From positions 1 to 11,175 of the forward strand of contig CAIWSO010000376.1 in the NCBI GenBank assembly GCA_903915315.1: a stretch of 11,175 nt of DNA, read 5' to 3'. Positions 6,726-11,175 of the stretch are shown one piece after another. Made by a program: the position numbers and the translations under genes. Origin of the DNA: an uncultured Spartobacteria bacterium (GTDB lineage Bacteria > Verrucomicrobiota > Verrucomicrobiia > Chthoniobacterales > Terrimicrobiaceae). The notes under the pieces were generated by a model that did not search any database, was not told where the DNA came from, and saw only the letters and a program-made list of their open reading frames with translations. Each line of letters opens with the position of its first letter. Positions within the stretch are counted from its first letter, which is position 1.

Positions 6726-7275
6726 CGAATAATCCGGTTTCGTTTAAGATTTCACGCAGGCGGCGTTTCCCTCTGTCGTAGTGAGTTCTAGCGGATCCAA
6801 CGGAGACACCCATCGCCGTGGCTGCATTCTCAACGGTGAGAGATTGATAAAAAACAAGGTGCAGAACTTCACTCTGTCTTCGAGGAAGTTTTTGCAATGA
6901 GGCACGGAAAGTCCCAGCCATCTCATCCGCTTCGACGGCTTCGCCTCTGTCGGGTGACTGAGAATCACGTTCATGTTCCTTTTGATATCCACCGAGGCGT
7001 AAAAGCCGTATCCAGCGGCGACGACGCTCACCAGCGGCTGTATAGCGGATGACTGCAAACAGCCATGTTTTGAATGCCGAGCGCCCATCGTAGCGCGCAC
7101 GACCTTCAAATATCCTCTGGTAAACGGTCTGTAAAATATCCTCTGCATCGTTCGGGTTGGATCCGCAGCAATTCAAAGCCCAGCCATAACTTAGCGTATG
7201 GAGTTGCTCAAGTTGCTGATGCAACTCGGCCTCATCCATAGCACCAGGCGGAGTCTGATGTTGATGCTCATCCAT
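6697..7275 (-). CDS. ECF-type RNA polymerase sigma factor
   Basis: 192-residue sigma-70 family factor of the ECF group. Region 2 spans about 25-88: SNPNDAEDILQTVYQRIFEG corresponds to regions 2.1-2.2, and FKTWLFAVIRYTA with the following AGERRRRW (68-88) to regions 2.3-2.4, which contact the -10. Region 4 spans about 124-176, with a helix-turn-helix LTVENAATAMGVSVGSAR and then THYDRGKRRLREIL to read the -35. There is no extra C-terminal domain. The ATG at 7275 is 195 bp from the divergent peroxidase start. A second in-frame ATG at 7239 (MDEAELHQQ) is possible, and the candidate promoter at 7285-7310 would leave only a very short leader for the first ATG. It heads a coupled operon with a membrane protein and a Spy-like protein, the usual arrangement for a signal-controlled, self-regulating ECF system. 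Confidence 0.92.
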   Translation of the reverse strand: MDEHQHQTPPGAMDEAELHQQLEQLHTLSYGWALNCCGSNPNDAEDILQTVYQRIFEGRARYDGRSAFKTWLFAVIRYTAAGERRRRWIRLLRLGGYQKEHERDSQSPDRGEAVEADEMAGTFRASLQKLPRRQSEVLHLVFYQSLTVENAATAMGVSVGSARTHYDRGKRRLREILNETGLFDEYKQRPHS

Positions 7276-7284
7276 GAAGTTAGT

Positions 7285-7310
7285 GGCGACTCATGCGTAA
7301 ATATATGACA
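7285..7310 (-). promoter_or_regulatory. Candidate ECF promoter of the sigma operon
   Basis: Read on the minus strand it begins with TGTCATATA, the same 9-mer found in the opposite orientation before the peroxidase gene, and has GTCGCC about 20 nt further on. Spacing (16 nt between TGTC and GTCG) is that of ECF -35/-10 elements. It would place the transcript start only a few bases before ATG 7275. It is inferred from the shared sequence and layout only. Confidence 0.4.
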
Positions 7311-7374
7311 GCCACATCAAAAAAAACCGCACCCTTGATAAAATTCCGAATCTCAAAAAAAAGAATTTATTTTT

Positions 7375-7400
7375 TGTCATATAACGAGCCTAGGCGAACC
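7375..7400 (+). promoter_or_regulatory. Candidate ECF promoter of the peroxidase gene
   Basis: TGTCATATA at 7375-7383 is the exact inverse of TATATGACA at 7302-7310. A CG-containing block (GCGAACC) lies at the same offset as GTCGCC in the opposite promoter, and both sites share CCAC at positions 25-28 from the first T. It could be read by the neighbouring sigma factor. Alternatively, the two arms could be operator half-sites for an unseen regulator. Confidence 0.4.
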
Positions 7401-7470
7401 ACAAATTTAACAGAACGACACAACAATGTCTGTGTCCAACTTATCACCCTCAAAAAAACCTCGGAATAAT

Positions 7471-9708
7471 ATGAAAAAACAAACCCTCGGAACATTAGCC
7501 TCCTTGCTCATCCTCACATGCCAACCAGCGACTAACGCCACTGCTGCAGGAATGCCCTCGCCGCTCAAAATCGGCGATCGCGTTCAGACCAGTGAATCCA
7601 CACCTGTTTGGACGGCACCGCCCATCGGGGGCGCTCTCAGCGGCACTCAACCTCCCAAGGCGACTGGCTCGATTGTTGAGGGCCCCGTTCGCTCTGGTGA
7701 TGTGTGGTGGTTGAAAGTGAATTTCGATACCGGTGTCGATGGTTGGGCTCCGGAGAGGAAAATCCGAACACCGGACGGGAATGCCCCCGCTCCGCGCTTG
7801 GCGGCAACTTCCCCCAGACCACCTCAACCCATCTCGGATTCGTTTGTTCAGGTGCAGCCCGGAAGCGGCACCATTGTGAGCACGCCGAAGATCGCCCTTC
7901 AGGGAAAACTCACCCACGACGTCTATGCCGCATCTCTGGTCGGCTTTAAAATCAATGGCAAGAATGTCTCGGTGGATCGAAACGGCGACTTCACTCTGCC
8001 GGTAACACTTACCCCGGGTAACAACACATTTAACATCGAGGCCATCACCCCAAATCCGCGCCAACAAATGAATCAGATCTCAGCCTACATTGATGGCTCG
8101 GTGGTCTACGGCACGGACTCGGCAAGAGCCGCTGCCTTGCGAACATTTCAAGGTGGGCTCATGAAGACAAGTGGCGCGGACCTCATGCCACTCAATACAA
8201 CCGGCTTTGCGAATGCCAATGATGCCCATTTCTTCCCTGACAATCAGATGTTTTTGTCCGGTGACGTGCGAGCCAATGAAAATGTCGAACTGAGTGCGAT
8301 ACACATCCTGTTCCTCCGCGAGCACAATCAAATCGCAAATGCGATCTCGAATGCCAACCCCAAGCTCAACGACGAAGAGATCTTTCAGGCTGCACGAAAA
8401 ATCGTGGTCGCTGAAATCCAAGTCATCACCTACAAAGAATTCCTTCCCGCCCTACTCGGCAACAATGCGATCCGCCCTTATAATGGCTATAAGCCCGACG
8501 TGAACCCTGGCATCGCTACGGAATTTTCCACTGGTGCTTATCGGATTGGTCACACCCTCATCAACGATGACGTTGAACTCCTAGACAACGACGGAAATGA
8601 GATCGATGAAGCCCTCGCCCTAGCCGAAGCCTTTTTCAATCCCTCTGTGCTTCAAGCCGTCGGCCCAGCACCCCTCCTCAAATACCTTGCCACGGATAAA
8701 GCTCAGGAAGTGGACACCCAACTCGTCAATGGTTTGAGGAACTTCCTCTTCGGCCCTCCCGGGGCTGGTGGATTCGACCTCGCTTCTCTCAACATCCAAC
8801 GCGGGCGCGACCACGGTCTTTCGGACTACAATACGACACGAGCCGCCTATGGACTTCCACGTGTCTCCAGTTTCGCTCAGATCACCCTGAATCCAGCCGT
8901 GCAGGCGAAGCTCCTCGCATTGTATGGTAGCGTGAACGCCATTGATCTTTGGGTAGGAGGCCTCGCGGAAGATCACCTCGCCGGATCTAGCGTTGGACTG
9001 ACATTTCAACGCATCATCGCCGATCAATTTGAACGCCTCCGCGATGGCGATCGCTTTTGGTATTCAAAAGTGTTCAGCGGCCCCCAACTCGAATCCATCG
9101 AGCGGACCCGCTTGTCCGACATCATCCGGAGAAATACGACACTCACTAAAATTCAGGACAACGTCTTTTTCTTCGACGACACAACGCTTGCCGCCTTGCA
9201 GCCAAAGTCCTCTCCCCTCCCTGCCGCATTCCTGAAAGTGCCCCCCGCCTCAGGGACTGCTCCAGCTCTTGATGGCAAGGGCAACAATCTTTCACATCCG
9301 ACCTGGGGTAGTGCCGGCGTGGACTTAATGAGAATGGCCCCTGCCGCCTATGGAGATTCCGTTTCCACTCCAGCAGGCAGCACCCGCCCAAGCGCAAGAC
9401 TCGTCAGCAACTCCCTGTGCGACCTCACCACCACCGACCCCAATAATCGCAACCTCTCCGATTGGATCTATGGTTGGGGCCAATTCCTTGACCATGACAT
9501 CGGGCTCACCCCCAGCGGGGATGCCGCTCTTGATATCAAGGTTCCAACGGGGGATCCTTATTTTGATCCGAAGTCCACAGGCTCTGCTCTCATCTACTTC
9601 ACTCGTTCGCTCTATGATTCCGCAACCGGCACAAGTTCGAACAACGTGCAGAAAAGAAGCGTCACTATCACTTACAAACCTCAAACACCCAAGCCTCCCG
9701 TTCGGTAG
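7471..9708 (+). CDS. Secreted animal-type heme peroxidase, circularly permuted and nested in an Ig-like domain
   Basis: 745-residue exported protein with signal peptide MKKQTLGTLASLLILTCQP and following residues, probably cleaved near ATAAG. Domains in order: SH3-like about 29-98 (VWWLKVNFDTGVDGWAPERKI); first part of an Ig-like domain, about 131-194; the C-terminal part of an animal-type heme peroxidase, 195-568; a linker, about 569-600; the N-terminal part of the peroxidase, about 600-723; and an Ig-like last strand, 724-737 (NNVQKRSVTITYK).

Peroxidase residues seen: Ca-loop ISAYIDGSVVYG (D208, S210), distal Arg and heme-linking Glu in GDVRANE (R267, E270), LREHN, proximal His in GAYRIGHTLI (H361), LNIQRGRDHGL (N441), and distal WGQFLDHD (D674, H675, D676). 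All key residues are kept but in rotated order, so an active enzyme that uses H2O2 to oxidise small molecules or halides is plausible. ATG 7426 would add 15 residues; I prefer 7471 because it begins a normal signal peptide. Confidence 0.9.
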   Translation: MKKQTLGTLASLLILTCQPATNATAAGMPSPLKIGDRVQTSESTPVWTAPPIGGALSGTQPPKATGSIVEGPVRSGDVWWLKVNFDTGVDGWAPERKIRTPDGNAPAPRLAATSPRPPQPISDSFVQVQPGSGTIVSTPKIALQGKLTHDVYAASLVGFKINGKNVSVDRNGDFTLPVTLTPGNNTFNIEAITPNPRQQMNQISAYIDGSVVYGTDSARAAALRTFQGGLMKTSGADLMPLNTTGFANANDAHFFPDNQMFLSGDVRANENVELSAIHILFLREHNQIANAISNANPKLNDEEIFQAARKIVVAEIQVITYKEFLPALLGNNAIRPYNGYKPDVNPGIATEFSTGAYRIGHTLINDDVELLDNDGNEIDEALALAEAFFNPSVLQAVGPAPLLKYLATDKAQEVDTQLVNGLRNFLFGPPGAGGFDLASLNIQRGRDHGLSDYNTTRAAYGLPRVSSFAQITLNPAVQAKLLALYGSVNAIDLWVGGLAEDHLAGSSVGLTFQRIIADQFERLRDGDRFWYSKVFSGPQLESIERTRLSDIIRRNTTLTKIQDNVFFFDDTTLAALQPKSSPLPAAFLKVPPASGTAPALDGKGNNLSHPTWGSAGVDLMRMAPAAYGDSVSTPAGSTRPSARLVSNSLCDLTTTDPNNRNLSDWIYGWGQFLDHDIGLTPSGDAALDIKVPTGDPYFDPKSTGSALIYFTRSLYDSATGTSSNNVQKRSVTITYKPQTPKPPVR

Positions 9709-9763
9709 GAAAGCGCCAGCGGTATTGCAGTGATTACGCACGACTGGTAGGGTTTTTAAAAGT

Positions 9764-10099
9764 ATGCCTACCTACGATTACGAATGCGAAAAATGCGGAA
9801 AGAGCTTTGAGGCCTTCCAGTCCATGAAAGATAAGCCCTTCGAGACATGTCCAGAAAACACCTGTGGCATGTCCGAATGGGGCCATGGAAAAGTCCGTCG
9901 CCTCATTGGCACCGGAGCTGGGCTTATATTCAAGGGTTCTGGTTTTTACATCACAGACTACCGCAGCGAAGGTTACAAAAAAGCCGCGCAGAGTGAATCT
10001 GGAGCAGCGGCACCCGCTGCCCCCTCAACGCCTGCTACAACTACTCCCGCACCCGCCAAAACGGAATCCAAACCTTCCACCCCCAGCACAAGCGCCTAG
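9764..10099 (+). CDS. FmdB-family zinc ribbon protein
   Basis: 111-residue FmdB-type putative regulatory protein. The N terminus MPTYDYECEKCGKSFE begins exactly as the family does. C8/C11 and C29/C34 form a zinc ribbon in which the second pair is CPENTC rather than the common CPxC. KVRRLIGTGAGLIFKGSGFY and the following TDYRS close the conserved domain at about residue 69. The rest (76-111) is a disordered Ala/Pro/Thr/Ser-rich tail with scattered Lys. FmdB was named from a formamidase operon, but the molecular role of this widespread family is not settled. A zinc-ribbon membrane protein follows after 12 bp on the same strand, so the two are probably co-transcribed. It ends in TAG. Confidence 0.9.
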   Translation: MPTYDYECEKCGKSFEAFQSMKDKPFETCPENTCGMSEWGHGKVRRLIGTGAGLIFKGSGFYITDYRSEGYKKAAQSESGAAAPAAPSTPATTTPAPAKTESKPSTPSTSA

Positions 10100-10111
10100 G
10101 CGCCACTCGTG

Positions 10112-10999
10112 ATGAAAACGTGTCCCAAATGCAGCGTCGAGAACGATGACAAACGCACCGTTTGCCTTGAATGCGGGGACAACATCTCTGCTGTAATACC
10201 CACTTTCGGCGTAAGCCGACCCAAATTAAATGAGAGTGCAGGCGCTTCTGCGCCTCAAATCACGCGCTTCAAAGCCCCCGCTCCTCGCAAACAACTCAAG
10301 AAACCCTCCCCCTGGAAAAGCCTCTTTAGCCTGCGGAGCTTGATCGCATGGGCTTTTCTCGCCGCCCTCGTTTACGCTTTTTACTTGGCCCTGACCCCAC
10401 TGAATAACGACGCGGATCGCCCTACCCAAGGGACAGCAAAAGACACTCATGCGAGCTACGAAATCTCACATATCCCAACTCAGGGGTCTACTATAAGCAC
10501 ACTGAAACCCCCGGCTCCACTTCCCCAAGATGACGAGATTTGCGCAACACAGATTCGATCTTTCAAGGCTGCCGCCGCTAGCTCAAATGGAACATGGAGC
10601 ATCAGCAAAAACGCTCTCAACCAATTTTTGGCAACAAGGGTTCGGCTCACCCCAATGATGAATCAGCTCGGGATTCACACCTCTTTCGAAGGATGTTTTG
10701 CGAACCTTCACGAAGGATATTTAGACTTCGTCATGAAGCAGCGCGTCTATGACCGTGACTTGATCTTCACTCTCCGCCTTCAACCGAAACCGAAAGGCAA
10801 CGGATCGACTATCGATTTCACAGGTGCCTGGATCGGATCCCTACCTATACATCCCATGCTGATCCCCGCTTTACTCCCTGTATTTCGCCCGTGCTATGAC
10901 TCGATGAAAAATGCCCTAGCCCCCTTGAAGTCTGCCTCGTCGATCAGCATCTCACCTGTGAGTGTCATAGTTAGATGGCCGGAATCTTCCGTCAAATAG
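10112..10999 (+). CDS. Zinc-ribbon single-pass membrane protein of unknown function
   Basis: 295-residue protein. An N-terminal cytosolic zinc ribbon, MKTCPKCSVENDDKRTVC followed by LECG, has C4, C7, C18 and C21. A proline/lysine-rich linker (about 30-70) leads to one transmembrane helix at about 76-95 (SLIAWAFLAALVYAFYLALT), and a ~200-residue domain, probably periplasmic, completes it. I do not recognise the C-terminal domain: it has WSISKNALNQFLATRVRL near 165-185 and alternating strand-like segments such as DFVMKQRVYDRDLIFTLRL, ending at SVIVRWPESSVK. A GTG codon lies directly before the ATG and would add one residue. It sits 12 bp after fmdB and overlaps the next gene by 25 bp, suggesting a three-gene unit. 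No function is assigned. Confidence 0.8.
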   Translation: MKTCPKCSVENDDKRTVCLECGDNISAVIPTFGVSRPKLNESAGASAPQITRFKAPAPRKQLKKPSPWKSLFSLRSLIAWAFLAALVYAFYLALTPLNNDADRPTQGTAKDTHASYEISHIPTQGSTISTLKPPAPLPQDDEICATQIRSFKAAAASSNGTWSISKNALNQFLATRVRLTPMMNQLGIHTSFEGCFANLHEGYLDFVMKQRVYDRDLIFTLRLQPKPKGNGSTIDFTGAWIGSLPIHPMLIPALLPVFRPCYDSMKNALAPLKSASSISISPVSVIVRWPESSVK

Positions 11000-11175
11000 C
11001 GCCCAGCGTCTTTCTAGCGCTTCTCGTCACAGGCTTCTGCCCTCGACTACAAGCGATAGACTCCATCGCATCGACACGCACGGTAAGCCAGAGCAGGAGT
11101 TTTGTGGTTTACTCACCAGATCGAGCCACACGCAACCGTCTAGCGAGAAATGCTGATGAAGCCCTCGCCATTTGG
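10975..11175 (+). CDS. Exported protein of unknown function (3' end outside window)
   Basis: The frame is open from ATG 10975 to the last base (67 codons) with no stop. The product begins MAGIFRQIAPSVFLALLVTG then FCPRLQA, a classic signal peptide probably cleaved after LQA. The mature part starts IDSIASTRTVSQSRSFVVY and includes RLARNADEALAIW, which looks like the start of a folded domain. Nothing in the visible part identifies a family. It overlaps the zinc-ribbon membrane protein gene by 25 bp, so translation is likely coupled. Confidence 0.65.
   Translation, partial: MAGIFRQIAPSVFLALLVTGFCPRLQAIDSIASTRTVSQSRSFVVYSPDRATRNRLARNADEALAIW

Noticed and set aside
9262..9708. Second, truncated peroxidase pseudogene fused to the first
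   Set aside because: The frame is continuous, the C-terminal block supplies exactly the part missing from the first and keeps WGQFLDHD intact, and no part of the domain is duplicated. Permutation explains the data better.
9709..9763. Rho-independent terminator after the peroxidase gene
   Set aside because: CCAG and CTGG before a T5 run form only a 4-bp stem with a loop of more than 20 bases.
10963..10970. TGTCATAG resembling the TGTCATATA motif, just upstream of the last gene
   Set aside because: It differs at the last bases, lies inside coding sequence and has no matching second element at the right distance.
1..11175. Mobile elements, CRISPR arrays, tRNA or rRNA genes
   Set aside because: I saw no transposase or integrase motifs, regular repeat-spacer pattern or tRNA-like cloverleaf ends.

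Overview
The window carries 15 protein-coding genes (13 complete, one cut at each end) packed with short gaps, many non-ATG or ambiguous starts and few Shine-Dalgarno sites. There are no RNA genes, insertion sequences, integrases or CRISPR arrays that I can see. Gene content (prohibitin-like SPFH protein, FmdB zinc ribbon followed by a zinc-ribbon membrane protein, several secreted hypothetical proteins, a lipoprotein L,D-transpeptidase) suggests a Gram-negative chromosome, perhaps Verrucomicrobiota or another PVC-group lineage. That placement is an impression from protein style, not a phylogeny. Eight of 14 visible stop codons are TAG, which is unusual.

Layout. 1-444 (+) is the 3' part of a YggS-type PLP homeostasis gene. 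476-2909 (-) is a probable operon read from right to left: RluA-family pseudouridine synthase, ribonuclease HI (TTG start), prohibitin/SPFH protein. 2981-4383 holds two divergent genes whose starts almost touch, both with papain-like-fold cysteine peptidase/amidase features (C39-like and NlpC/P60-like). 4456-5829 (+) has pyrF (OMP decarboxylase) and a lipoprotein YkuD L,D-transpeptidase. 5839-7275 (-) is a translationally coupled three-gene unit: ECF sigma factor, short single-pass membrane protein (probable anti-sigma factor) and a Spy/CpxP-like periplasmic protein. This resembles the CnrH-CnrY-CnrX metal-stress module. Divergent from it, 7471-9708 (+) encodes a large secreted animal-type heme peroxidase. 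9764-11175 (+) has an FmdB zinc ribbon, a zinc-ribbon/transmembrane protein and the start of a secreted protein of unknown function.

The most interesting item is the peroxidase. Its conserved blocks are in circularly permuted order: the segment with the proximal histidine comes first, and the segment with the distal WGQFLDHD motif comes last. The permuted domain also appears to sit inside an Ig-like (glucodextranase-B-type) domain, whose first strands precede it and whose last strand follows it at the extreme C terminus. The peroxidase shares a ~195-bp AT-rich intergenic region with the ECF operon, and that region contains a perfect 9-bp inverted repeat (TATATGACA/TGTCATATA) placed so that each arm could be the -35 of one of two divergent ECF promoters. 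My hypothesis is an envelope-stress or metal/oxidant-sensing ECF circuit that drives both itself and this rearranged peroxidase.
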